Assembly (NCBI GenBank): GCA_021774445.1
Contig: JAJFJA010000057.1
Coordinates: 1-64,000, forward strand
Direction: 5' to 3'
From: Alphaproteobacteria bacterium
GTDB lineage: Bacteria > Pseudomonadota > Alphaproteobacteria > UBA6615
DNA: 64,000 nt
Below the pieces are notes generated by a model, which was not told where the DNA came from, searched no databases, and saw nothing but the letters and a program-made list of their open reading frames with translations. This document shows, piece by piece, positions 15,513-24,892 of this stretch; the stretch's first letter is position 1, and each line of letters opens with the position of its first letter. The translations under genes and the position numbers were made by a program.

Positions 15513-17219
15513 ATGGAGCGCGCGATCGTCCCGCCCGTACCCGACGCCGCCCAGGCGCCCGCACCCGTGCTGGAGATCCGCGACTATACCCTGGGTTACA
15601 ACACGCCTGCCGGCCGCTTCGAGGCGCTCAAGTCGATCGATCTGCAGGTCTGGCGCGGCCCCACCCTCGGACTGGTCGGCGAGTCGGGCTCGGGGAAGAC
15701 CTCGCTCGCCTGGGCGATCATGCGCTATCTGCCGGAAAACGCGGTCGAAAACTCAGGCACCATAGAGCTCTCGGGCGAAAATCTGCGCGCCAAGAGCGTG
15801 CCGGAAATCCTCGCGATCCGCGGCCGCCGCATCAGCATGGTGTTCCAGGATCCGAGCACCTCGCTCAACCCCGCCATCCGCCTCGGCGACCAGATCGCCG
15901 AGGTTTTGGTCCAGCATCGCGGCCTGACGTTGAAGGAAGCCCGCGGCGAGGGCGAGGCGCTGCTGGCCCGGACGGGGATCACCCGGCCCGCGGACATGAT
16001 GCTGCGGTATCCGCACGAGGCCTCGGGTGGTGAAAAGCAGCGCGTGGTCATCGCCACCGCCTTCGCCTGCAACCCCGAGCTCATTATCTTCGATGAACCG
16101 ACCACGGCGCTCGACATCATCACGGCGCGCCAGATCCTCGAGCTTTTCGGCCGGCTGCGCGACGAGACCGGGGTCACCGCACTCTATATCTCCCACGATT
16201 TGGGACTGGTTTCACGCATCGCCCAGGATGTCGCGGTGATCCATGACGGCGTGATCGTCGAACGCGGATCTTGCGCCTCGATCTTCAAAGCGCCGAGGCA
16301 GCCTTACACAAAGGCGTTGCTCGCCGCCGTGCCACGGCCCGATCTGCGCATTGCGCCGCCCGCACCCGATGCCTCTGCGGGCGATCTGCTGAGTGTCGAG
16401 GATGTCAGCGTCAACTACGGCAACGCCCCGGCTCTGCTGCGTTTCCTGAGCCCGCCCCGCGCCGACGCCTACGGCGCCCGGTCTGTTTCGCTGGGGGTCC
16501 GGCCAGGCGAGATCCTCGGCATCGTCGGTGAATCCGGATCGGGCAAATCCACCCTGGCGAAGGTCCTGGTCGGACTACAGACTTTCGAGGGCAGGCTGAG
16601 TTTCGGCGGCCGCGCATTTACCTCGCGGCGCATGATCGACCGCGACTATCGCCGGGCCGTACAGATCGTGTTCCAGCACCCGGACGCCTCGCTGAACCCC
16701 CGGCAGAGGATCGGCACGATCCTGTCGCGGCCGCTGCGGCTCTACGACCTCGTTCCGCCGGCGGATATCGCCGCCCGGGTGCGCGCGTTGCTCGAAGAGG
16801 TACTCCTCGATGCGGACTTTGCGGCGCGCTATCCGCATCAGCTTTCGGGAGGCGAGAAGCAGCGCGTCGCCATTGCCCGTGCCTTCGCTGCCGAGCCGAG
16901 CCTGGTTATTTGCGACGAGATCACCTCGTCGCTCGACGTCTCCGTCCAAGCTTCCGTCGCCCGGCTGCTGATTGAACTGCAAAGACGAACCGGCACGGCC
17001 TGCATCTTCATCACCCATGATCTCAACCTCGTTCGCCAGCTCGCCCATCGCATCGCCGTAATGCAGCACGGCAAGCTGGTCGACCTTTTCGATATCGCGG
17101 ACGTGACCAGCGACGCCCGCGACGCTTACACGCGGTCATTGTTGGCCGCGGTCCCGATTCCATTCGACGCCGAGACGGACCCGGTGACAAGTGAGGCCGG
17201 CGCAGGGAACATGCCATGA
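15513..17219 (+). CDS. ABC transporter ATP-binding protein, DppD-DppF fusion
   Basis: 568 aa with two complete nucleotide-binding domains in one chain. NBD1 (about 20-280) has Walker A GESGSGKTS, the signature-like ASGGEKQR and Walker B IIFDEPTT. NBD2 (about 290-550) has [17 protein letters not shown] and VICDEITSS, where the usual Pro after Glu is Ile. Q-loops read VFQDPSTSLNP and VFQHPDASLNP. It powers the importer formed with 13747-15508. The 3' end overlaps the next gene by ATGA. Confidence 0.92.
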   Translation: MERAIVPPVPDAAQAPAPVLEIRDYTLGYNTPAGRFEALKSIDLQVWRGPTLGLVGESGSGKTSLAWAIMRYLPENAVENSGTIELSGENLRAKSVPEILAIRGRRISMVFQDPSTSLNPAIRLGDQIAEVLVQHRGLTLKEARGEGEALLARTGITRPADMMLRYPHEASGGEKQRVVIATAFACNPELIIFDEPTTALDIITARQILELFGRLRDETGVTALYISHDLGLVSRIAQDVAVIHDGVIVERGSCASIFKAPRQPYTKALLAAVPRPDLRIAPPAPDASAGDLLSVEDVSVNYGNAPALLRFLSPPRADAYGARSVSLGVRPGEILGIVGESGSGKSTLAKVLVGLQTFEGRLSFGGRAFTSRRMIDRDYRRAVQIVFQHPDASLNPRQRIGTILSRPLRLYDLVPPADIAARVRALLEEVLLDADFAARYPHQLSGGEKQRVAIARAFAAEPSLVICDEITSSLDVSVQASVARLLIELQRRTGTACIFITHDLNLVRQLAHRIAVMQHGKLVDLFDIADVTSDARDAYTRSLLAAVPIPFDAETDPVTSEAGAGNMP

Positions 17220-18451
17220 CCGAAATCCTCGACCTCGCACGCAACATCGACGAGGCGGCGTGCCTCGAAATCCTTTCGGATATGGTGCACCACAAGAGCT
17301 ATTCGCAGACCCCCGAGGAACGCCAACTCGCCAAGCACATGGTCGATGTGATGACCGGCATGGGGCTGGAGGCCGAGCTGCAGCCGGTCGAGGGCGACCG
17401 CGTCAATGCCATTGGACGCTGGCGCGGCACCGGCGGCGGCAACAGCCTGCTGTTCAACGGCCATCTCGACACCAACCCGGTGACCGAAGGATGGACCGTG
17501 GACCCTTGGAGCGGGCTGGTCGACGACAAGTTCATCTACGGCATCGGCGTCTCGAACATGAAGGCCGGCGACGCCGCCTCGCTTTGTGCGGTGAAGACCC
17601 TATTGGACGCCGGCATCCGGCTCAAGGGTGATATCGTTCTGACCTATGTCGTCGGCGAGCTTCAGGGCGGCGTCGGAACCGTCGCGGCCATCCGCAACGG
17701 GGTTCGCGCCGACTACTTCATCAACAGCGAGCCGACGGACTTGCAAGCGCTCACCATGCATGCGGCCGGGTTCACCTTCATCATCGAGCTGCTCGGCAAC
17801 ACCCGCCACCTGTCCAAGCGCGAGGAGGCGGTGGACGCGATTCTCGCCGCTTGCGACGTCATACCCAAGCTCAACGCCCTTACTTTCTCCGACGCGCCGA
17901 GCGCGGAGCACCGCAGCATCAACCGCGTGCATGTCGGTGTCATGCACGGGGCGCTCGGACGGGACCTGCACGAGTGGCGCCCGCCGCAGGTCGCGGACTT
18001 CGTGCGCCTCAAGGGGTCGGGACGCTTTGGCCCCGGCCAGACCATCGAATGCGCGCTCGCCGACATGCAGGCCGTGCTCGACGACCTCGCAACGCGGTAC
18101 CCGGGCCTGCAGGCGACGGTCGCCGCCGAGCAGGAGACCGGGCGCCCGACCATGCCGGCCTTCCAGGTGGCCAAGGACGCGCGCATCGTTCGCGCCCTCA
18201 ACGCCGCCTACGAGGCGGTGCGGGGCAGCGCGCAGCCGACCGGCGCCATCACGCCGCCGGGCTATTACGGCACCGACGCCGGGCATCTCTACAACGAACT
18301 CGGCATGGAAGGGGTCGTGTGCGGTCCCGGCGGCAAATACAACACCATGCCCGATGAGCGTGTGGACATTCCGGACTTCCTCGACATGATCCGCATCTAC
18401 CTGCTCACCATGGTCGATATTTGCCAGGCCGCCGCGGCCGAACGCGGCTGA
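17216..18451 (+). CDS. M20 family (ArgE/DapE-like) hydrolase with altered metal site
   Basis: 411 aa with the M20 fold: catalytic and dimerisation domains. His83/Asp85 in [10 protein letters not shown] are intact, but the bridging Asp is Asn114 (GVSNMKAG), the usual Glu-Glu pair is Glu148-Leu149 ([10 protein letters not shown]), and the terminal His motif reads KYNTMPDE. Three of five ligand positions therefore deviate, so it may bind one metal, act differently or be non-hydrolytic. The start ATG overlaps the ATPase stop (ATGA), placing it last in the importer operon, where it should act on the imported compound. Confidence 0.8.
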   Translation: MTEILDLARNIDEAACLEILSDMVHHKSYSQTPEERQLAKHMVDVMTGMGLEAELQPVEGDRVNAIGRWRGTGGGNSLLFNGHLDTNPVTEGWTVDPWSGLVDDKFIYGIGVSNMKAGDAASLCAVKTLLDAGIRLKGDIVLTYVVGELQGGVGTVAAIRNGVRADYFINSEPTDLQALTMHAAGFTFIIELLGNTRHLSKREEAVDAILAACDVIPKLNALTFSDAPSAEHRSINRVHVGVMHGALGRDLHEWRPPQVADFVRLKGSGRFGPGQTIECALADMQAVLDDLATRYPGLQATVAAEQETGRPTMPAFQVAKDARIVRALNAAYEAVRGSAQPTGAITPPGYYGTDAGHLYNELGMEGVVCGPGGKYNTMPDERVDIPDFLDMIRIYLLTMVDICQAAAAERG

Positions 18452-18515
18452 ACGAAGGTCGGGGCAAGCATGGTGGCGAGGAATCCGTCCAGCATCGGCG
18501 GCCACCGTGGCGGCC

Positions 18516-18549
18516 TTGCGCATTCGGTATTGTGATGTATTATCGCATT
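18516..18549 (+). promoter_or_regulatory. Possible promoter for a leaderless LacI-PfkB transcript
   Basis: TTGCGC (18516-18521), 16 nt, then TATTAT (18538-18543) lies so that transcription would begin at or next to the ATG at 18550. No Shine-Dalgarno precedes either candidate ATG (18535 or 18550), which fits a leaderless mRNA. Confidence 0.35.
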
Positions 18550-19794
18550 ATGAACCGGTTCAAAAACGCCCGGTCACATCAGCGGCCGACCCTGCGGGAG
18601 GTTGCGGCGCAAGCCGGGGTTTCGGTTGGCACCGTCTCGAATGTGCTGAATGGACGGGCGCACGTACGCGATGCGACCCGGATGCGCGTCGAATCCACGA
18701 TTGCCGAACTTGGTTTTCGACCAAACCTGCTCGCACGCACCCTAACCACTCGCAGTAGATCCGCGCCGGCACCATCGCAGCGCCGCGGCTTGCCGCGCTT
18801 GGTGACGGTTGGTTATGTCAGCGTCGACTACACCGCGCGGATTGACACCTATCCCTGTCGCGGGGCCCGGCTTTCCGCGCAAGCCATCGAAAAGACGCTT
18901 GGCGGACCCGCCACGAATGTTGCCGTGTACGCGGCCGGTCTCGGTACGCCGTGGCCGGTCAATTGCGAAATCGTCACGGCGCTTGGCGACGACCCCGATA
19001 GTGATTGGGCCCTCACCGAGTTGGCCGAACGGGGCGTCGACACGGTCAGGGTGGAAGTCCGTCCCGACCAACGTCTCAGCCGCTGCTTTATCCTGGTCGA
19101 ATCTGACGGCAGCCGCACCATTATCAATGAACCGATGACCCTGGGGGAGGCCAATGTTGTCGCGGCGCTCGGGCCATCGCCTTCCAAGGGCAAGAAGAGC
19201 TGCCTGCACGTCGAGGGCTTCCAGCTTCCGCGGCTTCTGCCCGCCATGCGCGAGGCGCGAGCCCGTGGCTTCGTCACCAGCGCACAGAGCACCGGCTTGC
19301 CGCGGGACTGGCGATCAGCCGCCGCCCTGAAGTCGCTGATCGGCGCGGTCGACATACTTTTTGTCGACGCCGGTATCGCCCGACAGACCACCGGTTGCGA
19401 TGGATCGCCGGACGATCTCGTGGCGGCGTTCAGACGGGTCCATATGAGCGTGCCGAAGGCGCAGCGGGCGCTTGTGATCATGACCCTGAGTGAGAATGGT
19501 GCCGCCGTATTGCTCCCCGGCGGGAAGCCGAAGCGGATTGGCGCACCCACCGTGGAGGTCGTGGACACGACAGGCGCTGGCGACACATTCGTCGGAATTT
19601 TTCTTGCCACCTGGCTCAATCGGGCGACACCCGAAGAAGCGGCGCGCATGGCCTCATATGGTGCCAGCCTTTCGGTCACGGTCGAGGGGGCTCAGGGGCG
19701 GCCGATCACGGCCAGCGACCTGGCCCACGCGCGGCCGGTCGGCCACAGGGCAAGGCAGCAAGATCCGGCGCCGCTGGCACCGGCGCAACTGTAG
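18550..19794 (+). CDS. LacI-type HTH fused to PfkB-family carbohydrate kinase
   Basis: 414 aa in one uninterrupted frame. Residues 13-65 form a LacI DNA-binding head ([20 protein letters not shown] with the hinge-side [10 protein letters not shown]). After a Ser/Pro/Arg linker (about 66-82), residues 84-395 form a PfkB/ribokinase domain with substrate-side [15 protein letters not shown] (118-131) and the catalytic [11 protein letters not shown] (Asp345). The usual LacI periplasmic-binding-like sensor is absent. It is the only regulator in the cluster and is followed by a sugar ABC system and a second PfkB kinase, so it may sense sugar or ATP through the kinase fold. Start 18550 or 18535. Confidence 0.85.
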   Translation: MNRFKNARSHQRPTLREVAAQAGVSVGTVSNVLNGRAHVRDATRMRVESTIAELGFRPNLLARTLTTRSRSAPAPSQRRGLPRLVTVGYVSVDYTARIDTYPCRGARLSAQAIEKTLGGPATNVAVYAAGLGTPWPVNCEIVTALGDDPDSDWALTELAERGVDTVRVEVRPDQRLSRCFILVESDGSRTIINEPMTLGEANVVAALGPSPSKGKKSCLHVEGFQLPRLLPAMREARARGFVTSAQSTGLPRDWRSAAALKSLIGAVDILFVDAGIARQTTGCDGSPDDLVAAFRRVHMSVPKAQRALVIMTLSENGAAVLLPGGKPKRIGAPTVEVVDTTGAGDTFVGIFLATWLNRATPEEAARMASYGASLSVTVEGAQGRPITASDLAHARPVGHRARQQDPAPLAPAQL

Positions 19795-19894
19795 GAGCGC
19801 GCAAGGCTATGTTGGAGGGACGCGCCCCTATCGGGCGGGGGGATAACAAGAAGAACCAGATCAACTACAAGAGCACCAGAGAAGGAGGAGTGAG

Positions 19895-20818
19895 ATGTTA
19901 AAGTATTTCCTGGCCGGGGTCGGCTTGACGGCGGCTTTGGGCACGTTCGCGGCACCCAATACCGCCGTGGCCCAAGAAAAAACAATCTGTTTTGTGACCT
20001 TCAGTCTGCAAATCGCGTACTTCCAGTCCAGCGTAGCCGGTGGTCAGAGTGCGGCTGACGAGCTTGGAGTCGAGTTGGTCGTGCTCGACCCGCAGGCCGA
20101 TGCGGGCCGGCAGGTCACCCAGTTCGAGGACTGCATCGCCCGCAACGTCGATGCCATCGTCGTCGATCCGATCGAGTCGAGTTCTCTGATCGGCGTTCTC
20201 GAGGAAGCCGGCGCCCGCAACATTCCGGTTGCGACTTTGGATACGAAAGTCGACAGCCCGCATGTGGTTACGCTGATCGGTGTGCCGCAGTACGAAGCCT
20301 CCTTCACGTTCGGTCAGTTCGTCGCCGGCTGGATCATCGGTAAACTCGGTGGCGAAGCGAAGATCGGCATCATGCTGGCCTCATCCGAGGTCCAACTGGC
20401 ACGGCGTGACGGCTTTATCGACGCCCTGAGTTCGGTACCGGGGGCCGAAGTCGTCGCCACCGGTGACGGCCGCAACATCCTCGAACGGTCGACGGCGGAA
20501 GCCGAGGACATGCTGACCGCCAATCCCGAGATCAACGTTATCTATGCAACCGGCGACCCGTCGCTGCAGGGCGGCCTTGCCGCCGCCGAGGCCCAGGGTC
20601 GCGATATCGCGTTCTTCGGTTGGGACGATATCCCGGAACCGTTCATCAAGCCGCTGGAAGACGGACGTATCGTCGGTTTTTTGAAGCAAAAACCGGCGGT
20701 CGGTGGCGAGATGGCCGTCCGCCTGCTCGTCGATCTGCTTAATGGCGAGGAGATAACGAGCCGGTTCTCCTACAACCCGGACGTGGTCACGACGTACAAT
20801 CTCGAGCAGTTTCGGTAG
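19895..20818 (+). CDS. Sugar ABC transporter substrate-binding protein (ribose type)
   Basis: 307 aa with a signal peptide (cut near AVA-QE) and the Peripla_BP_4 fold: QFEDCIARNVDAIVVDPIE, VATLDTKVDS and FFGWDDIPEPFI are typical of RbsB-like proteins. AGAAGGAGGAGTGAG precedes the ATG. It delivers a pentose, nucleoside or similar ligand to the permease at 20906. A strong hairpin follows the stop, a common arrangement for making excess binding protein. Confidence 0.9.
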   Translation: MLKYFLAGVGLTAALGTFAAPNTAVAQEKTICFVTFSLQIAYFQSSVAGGQSAADELGVELVVLDPQADAGRQVTQFEDCIARNVDAIVVDPIESSSLIGVLEEAGARNIPVATLDTKVDSPHVVTLIGVPQYEASFTFGQFVAGWIIGKLGGEAKIGIMLASSEVQLARRDGFIDALSSVPGAEVVATGDGRNILERSTAEAEDMLTANPEINVIYATGDPSLQGGLAAAEAQGRDIAFFGWDDIPEPFIKPLEDGRIVGFLKQKPAVGGEMAVRLLVDLLNGEEITSRFSYNPDVVTTYNLEQFR

Positions 20819-20839
20819 AACGCCGATCTAGGGTCGAGG

Positions 20840-20870
20840 CCGGGGCGCGTGGTCTGACCGCGCGCCCCGG
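20840..20870 (+). promoter_or_regulatory. Strong intercistronic hairpin after the SBP gene
   Basis: CCGGGGCGCG (20840-20849) pairs perfectly with CGCGCCCCGG (20861-20870) around an 11-nt loop. There is no U-tract, so it probably acts as an mRNA 3' stabiliser or partial terminator giving more SBP than permease. Confidence 0.65.
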
Positions 20871-20905
20871 TTCTCGATCACCCACCGCAACCACCGAGTA
20901 TCGCC

Positions 20906-21946
20906 GTGAGCAGTGCGAGCGCGCCGAAATCCCCGCCGGCATCGAGGTTTGTTTTCGACCAGCGCCGACTTGTTCTGTTCGCGGTTCGTTATGGCCTTTT
21001 TTTGGCGCTTGGCGTTTGGGTCGTCGCCATGTCCTTCGCCTCGGAGCATTTTCTGACCTGGCTGAACGTCCTCAACGTGGCGCGCCAGGCCGCCCCCATT
21101 GTCGTGATCGCGGTAGGAATGACCTTCGTGATGGCAACCGCGGGGATCGACCTTTCGGTCGGGTCCCTGGTGGCTTTGGTATCGGTTCTGGTCGTCACCT
21201 TCTTCAACCTCGGTCTGCCGACCTATGTCGTCCTGCCGGCCGTTCTTCTGGTCGGCCTTTTGGCCGGGTTGGCAAACGGTTCTTTTGTGAGACTTGGTCT
21301 GCCGCCGTTCGTTGTGACGTTGGCCATGTTGACCACGCTGCGCGGCATTGCCTTCGTTGTCAGCGATGGTTACGCGACCCCGGTCAAGGATGAGTTCGTG
21401 CTGTGGCTCGGCCGCGGCCAGATCGGCCAGTTGCACACGCCCATCGTACTTGCGGTCATCGTCGCCATTGGCGGTTGGGTCATACTCAGCAAGACCCGTT
21501 TCGGACTTTATGCGTTGGCGGTCGGCGGCCGGGAGGAGGCCGCCCGAGCCATGGGCATCAACGTCGGTCGCGTCAAGCTCGCCGTCTATGGCGGGGTGGG
21601 TATGCTGGCCGCCCTCGGCGGCATCGTGCTGACGGGACGCCTGGGTAACGGCTCGCCCAATGCCGGCATTATGCTGGAACTCGACGTCATTGCGGCGACG
21701 GTACTTGGCGGGACCAGCCTGTTTGGCGGTGTCGCCACGATAGCCGGCACGGTCGCCGGCGCGCTATTCATCAATTTCGTCCGCAATGGACTGAACCTTC
21801 TCGGGGTCAATCCCTTTTGGGTTCAGGTCGCCACTGGTTTAATCCTGCTGCTCGCGGTACTGCTAAACACGGTGGTCAATCGCCGGGTCAGCGAGTGGGC
21901 CCGGGTTGGGAAGGCGGACGAACAAGAGCCGGAGACCTCGCCTTGA
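20906..21946 (+). CDS. Sugar ABC transporter permease (RbsC type)
   Basis: 346 aa with eight to ten hydrophobic segments and the BPD_transp_2 signature: TAGIDLSVGSLVALVSV, RFGLYALAVGGREEAARAMGI and DVIAATVLGGTSLFGGVATIAG. It forms the inner-membrane channel for the SBP at 19895 and the ATPase at 21943. A GTG start is used. Its TGA overlaps the TTG start of the ATPase gene (TTGA). Confidence 0.9.
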   Translation: MSSASAPKSPPASRFVFDQRRLVLFAVRYGLFLALGVWVVAMSFASEHFLTWLNVLNVARQAAPIVVIAVGMTFVMATAGIDLSVGSLVALVSVLVVTFFNLGLPTYVVLPAVLLVGLLAGLANGSFVRLGLPPFVVTLAMLTTLRGIAFVVSDGYATPVKDEFVLWLGRGQIGQLHTPIVLAVIVAIGGWVILSKTRFGLYALAVGGREEAARAMGINVGRVKLAVYGGVGMLAALGGIVLTGRLGNGSPNAGIMLELDVIAATVLGGTSLFGGVATIAGTVAGALFINFVRNGLNLLGVNPFWVQVATGLILLLAVLLNTVVNRRVSEWARVGKADEQEPETSP

Positions 21947-22725
21947 GCGATCATTTGGTTGAGATGCGGCTTATCTCTAAGAGCTTCGGTGCCGTCGTCG
22001 CCCTACGACAGGTCTCGTTCGCCCTGGATGCCGGAGAGGTCGTTGGCCTCGTCGGCGATAACGCCGCCGGCAAGTCGACGTTGATGAAGATCCTCTCGGG
22101 CGCCTATACGCCCGACTCCGGCGAAATCCTTCTGGACGGCCACCCCTGTCATTTCGACAGCCCGATGGCCGCCCGCGCGGCCGGGATCGAGATGGTCTAC
22201 CAGGATTTTGCCCTGGTGCCGGAATTGTCGGTGACCCAGAACATATTTCTCGGACGGGAATTGCTGCACCGAGGGCTTCGGTCGAGATTCCTCGACAAAC
22301 GGACGATGAGCGAGCGCGCAACCCACTTGATCGAACGCCTTGGACTTCGGGTTCCGCCCGGGGACACGCCGGTGCGGGCGATTTCCGGTGGTCAACAGCA
22401 AGCGGTCGCCATTGCCCGCGCCACCGCCTTCGACGCCCGCCTGGTCATCATGGACGAACCGACGGCGAATCTAAGCGCCGCCGCCATCGGCAAGGTGCGG
22501 GAGGCTATTGGCAACTTGAAGTCGCACGGTGTCGCGGTCGTGATAATCTCGCATCGCATTGAAGACATTCTTGAAACGGCGGATCGGGCGGTCGTGCTGA
22601 AGCGTGGCCAAGTTGTTGGTGAGCGCCGCGTAGCGGACACGGGCAGCGACGAAATACTGCACATGATCGTGGCCGGTCAGGATCCGCGGCGCGCCGCCAA
22701 CAACGGCCCGTCGAAATCCGCGTAG
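21943..22725 (+). CDS. Sugar ABC transporter ATP-binding protein, single NBD
   Basis: 260 aa. Walker A GDNAAGKST (Asn in place of the more common Gly/Ser, as in the FrcA/RbsA group), signature ISGGQQQAVAIARA and Walker B VIMDEPTANLS are present, and the H-loop reads ISHRIED. Unlike RbsA it carries one nucleotide-binding domain, the FrcA-like form. GGAGA lies before a TTG at 21943 that overlaps the permease stop. An ATG at 21964 is an alternative. Confidence 0.88.
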   Translation: MSDHLVEMRLISKSFGAVVALRQVSFALDAGEVVGLVGDNAAGKSTLMKILSGAYTPDSGEILLDGHPCHFDSPMAARAAGIEMVYQDFALVPELSVTQNIFLGRELLHRGLRSRFLDKRTMSERATHLIERLGLRVPPGDTPVRAISGGQQQAVAIARATAFDARLVIMDEPTANLSAAAIGKVREAIGNLKSHGVAVVIISHRIEDILETADRAVVLKRGQVVGERRVADTGSDEILHMIVAGQDPRRAANNGPSKSA

Positions 22726-22744
22726 CCCGGGCGAACGGCCAACC

Positions 22745-23653
22745 ATGCCTCAGACGAAGGTTCTGGTCATCGGGAACTGCACGCTGGACACCGCGTTCCG
22801 TCTGCCGCGTTTCCCGAAGCCGGGCGAAACGATGCTGGCAGTAGCGCCATCACGAGATGTTGGCGGCAAGGGCGCCAATCAAGCCGTCGCCGCGGCCCGG
22901 AGCGGCGTTCCGGTACTTTTTTGCTCCGCGCTTGGCACAGACGAGAACGGCAGAACGATCAGGGACGGACTAGAAACCGAGCACATGCGCTTGGACTACG
23001 TCGCTGACGTGGCTGCCCCGACGGATCAATCCATCATCTATGTGACATCGCGCGGCGAGAACAGCATTGTCAGCACCCACGGTGCCGCCGCATCGATGGA
23101 CATGGCACTGGTTCAGCCTCTGCTGCAGGCGGCGGCCCCCGGAGACATCATGCTGATGCAAGGCAACCTGTCCCATGATTTGACCGGCGCGTGCCTCGAT
23201 GAAGGGCGTCGCCGCCGCCTCGTTACGGTCCTGAATCCGGCGCCAATTCAGTACGGGTTCGACGACATTTGGCGGCATGTCGACTGCGCCATCCTGAATG
23301 AAGTCGAAACCGAACATCTTACCGCGTGCACCGATCCCGTGTCCGGCGCCCGCCGTTTGCTGGCGCGCGACGTCCGTCAAGTGGTCATCACCCTCGGCGC
23401 TGGTGGTGCCCTGCTGGCGCACGAGGGGGGCGTTCATGAGATTGCGGCGGCAAGCGTCGACGCGGTCGATACGACCGGTGCTGGCGACGTGTTCTGTGGC
23501 GTGTTCGTCGCCTGTCTGGGCCGGGGCCTGGGCATAGCGGCGGCCACCCGCCGCGCGGTCCGCGCGGCAACACTCTCCGTCACCCGTCATGGCACCCAGA
23601 GCGCTTTCCCAAGCCGGGCCGAAATCCACCGTATCCTGGAAGACGACGAATGA
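22745..23653 (+). CDS. PfkB/ribokinase-family sugar kinase
   Basis: 302 aa with DVGGKGANQAVAAARSG (substrate glycines), NPAPIQ, LNEVETE and DTTGAGDVFCG with the catalytic Asp of TGAGD. This is close to ribokinase in pattern. It should phosphorylate the sugar brought in by the upstream importer in the cytoplasm. Its stop overlaps the start of the BtpA gene (ATGA), so the two are translated together. Confidence 0.9.
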   Translation: MPQTKVLVIGNCTLDTAFRLPRFPKPGETMLAVAPSRDVGGKGANQAVAAARSGVPVLFCSALGTDENGRTIRDGLETEHMRLDYVADVAAPTDQSIIYVTSRGENSIVSTHGAAASMDMALVQPLLQAAAPGDIMLMQGNLSHDLTGACLDEGRRRRLVTVLNPAPIQYGFDDIWRHVDCAILNEVETEHLTACTDPVSGARRLLARDVRQVVITLGAGGALLAHEGGVHEIAAASVDAVDTTGAGDVFCGVFVACLGRGLGIAAATRRAVRAATLSVTRHGTQSAFPSRAEIHRILEDDE

Positions 23654-24489
23654 CCAAGCACGACAAGCACGTCGCACCGACGCGCAGCAATGCTCTGGAG
23701 GCCCTGTTCGGTCGGGGGCGGGCGGCGATCGGCGTTGTTCACTGCACGGCACTGCCCGGGTCCCCGGACTATTCCGGAAACTCGGTCGACCAGATCTACG
23801 ACCGCGCCCTGTCCGATGCCCGCACCTACGCAGAGGGCGGTATCCACGGGCTGATCATCGAGAACCATGGCGATATACCGTTCTCCAAGCCTGAGGATAT
23901 AGGCCCGGAAACCGCCGCGATGATGGCGGTAATCACCGACCGGCTGCGACGGCAGGTCGGTCTGCCGGTCGGCATAAATATTCTGGCGAACGCCGCCATA
24001 CCGGCGCTCGCCACGGCAAAGGCGGCGCAAGCCGGGTTTATCCGGGTAAATGAATGGGCCAACGCCTATGTCGCAAACGAAGGCATAATTGAAGGGCCGG
24101 CGCCGAAAGCGATGCGTTACCGGTCTTGGTTGCATGCGCAGGACGTCCGCATTTTTTCCGATGTCCACGTCAAGCATGGGGCCCACGCCATCGTCGGCGA
24201 CCGCAGTGTCACGGAGTTGACGCGGGACGTGGAATTTTTCAATGCCGACGCGGTGATCGTAACGGGTCAAAGAACGGGCGACACGGCCACGCTGGAAGAG
24301 GTGCGGGAAGTTCGCCATGCGACGACCCTGCCGATTCTCGTCGGCAGCGGCGTGACGACGGACAATGTCGGCGCCCTGATGGATGTGGCGGACGGCGTGA
24401 TCATCGGCAGTTCGCTGAAGCAGGACGGCGTCTGGTGGCAACCGGTGGAACGACAGCGCGTCGATGCTTTCATGCGTGCGTTCGGTTGA
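23650..24489 (+). CDS. BtpA/SgcQ family TIM-barrel protein
   Basis: 279 aa with the family signature GVVHCTALPGSPDYSGN near residue 30 and barrel segments GIHGLIIENHGD, PVGINILANAA, FIRVNEWANAY, IFSDVHVKHGAH and PILVGSGVTTDN. BtpA was named for photosystem I biogenesis, but bacterial members sit beside sugar kinases and ABC transporters, as here, and are probably enzymes of sugar or nucleoside breakdown. Coupled to the ribokinase gene, it is last in the cluster. The exact reaction is unknown. Confidence 0.88.
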   Translation: MTKHDKHVAPTRSNALEALFGRGRAAIGVVHCTALPGSPDYSGNSVDQIYDRALSDARTYAEGGIHGLIIENHGDIPFSKPEDIGPETAAMMAVITDRLRRQVGLPVGINILANAAIPALATAKAAQAGFIRVNEWANAYVANEGIIEGPAPKAMRYRSWLHAQDVRIFSDVHVKHGAHAIVGDRSVTELTRDVEFFNADAVIVTGQRTGDTATLEEVREVRHATTLPILVGSGVTTDNVGALMDVADGVIIGSSLKQDGVWWQPVERQRVDAFMRAFG

Positions 24490-24507
24490 TCGTCGAGCAG
24501 GCGATTC

Positions 24508-24845
24508 ATGGCATTGAGCCGCGCGCAAACCGAACGGTATTTCCAAGACGGCTTCTTGGTCGTCGATGATTTCCTGTCGCGACGAGAATTGCAGCCCGCG
24601 ATTGACGACAGTGCCGAGATCATCGATGAGCTTGCCGGGCGCCTTTACGCGGCCGGGCGCATCAGCGCTCTCCATAGCGGCCATGGATTCGACACACGTC
24701 TCGCCGCGATCGAGGCCGAGTGCGGCCGGACTGGACGACATGGCTCGAGGCGTATGGGAAGCAGCATGATGACTATCGCGGCAAATCCAAGGCCGATGAG
24801 TTTGATCCTGTCTATGACGGATATTGGTTGCGGAGATGGCAATAG
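24508..24845 (+). pseudogene. Phytanoyl-CoA dioxygenase (PhyH) with internal deletion
   Basis: The N-terminal about 70 residues (RYFQDGFLVVDDFLSRREL to AAIEAEC) are a normal PhyH start. At about 24720 the frame shifts, and the C-terminus follows directly: the +1 frame from 24723 reads RPDWTTWLEAYGK and ends DPVYDGYWLRRWQ before TAG at 24843. PDWxxW and GxWxxRW are typical of the end of PhyH proteins. The middle, including all Fe(II)/2-oxoglutarate ligands (HxD...H), is gone, so the product cannot be active. It may be a leftover of the sugar cluster. Confidence 0.75.
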
Positions 24846-24892
24846 GGCACCCTGGCCAAGCGGCGTCGGGGCTTGTACGGACTCAGGTGGTC

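Noticed and set aside
23650..24489. Evidence for photosynthesis from a BtpA homologue
   Set aside because: No photosynthesis gene is present; BtpA-like proteins are widespread in non-phototrophs near sugar genes.
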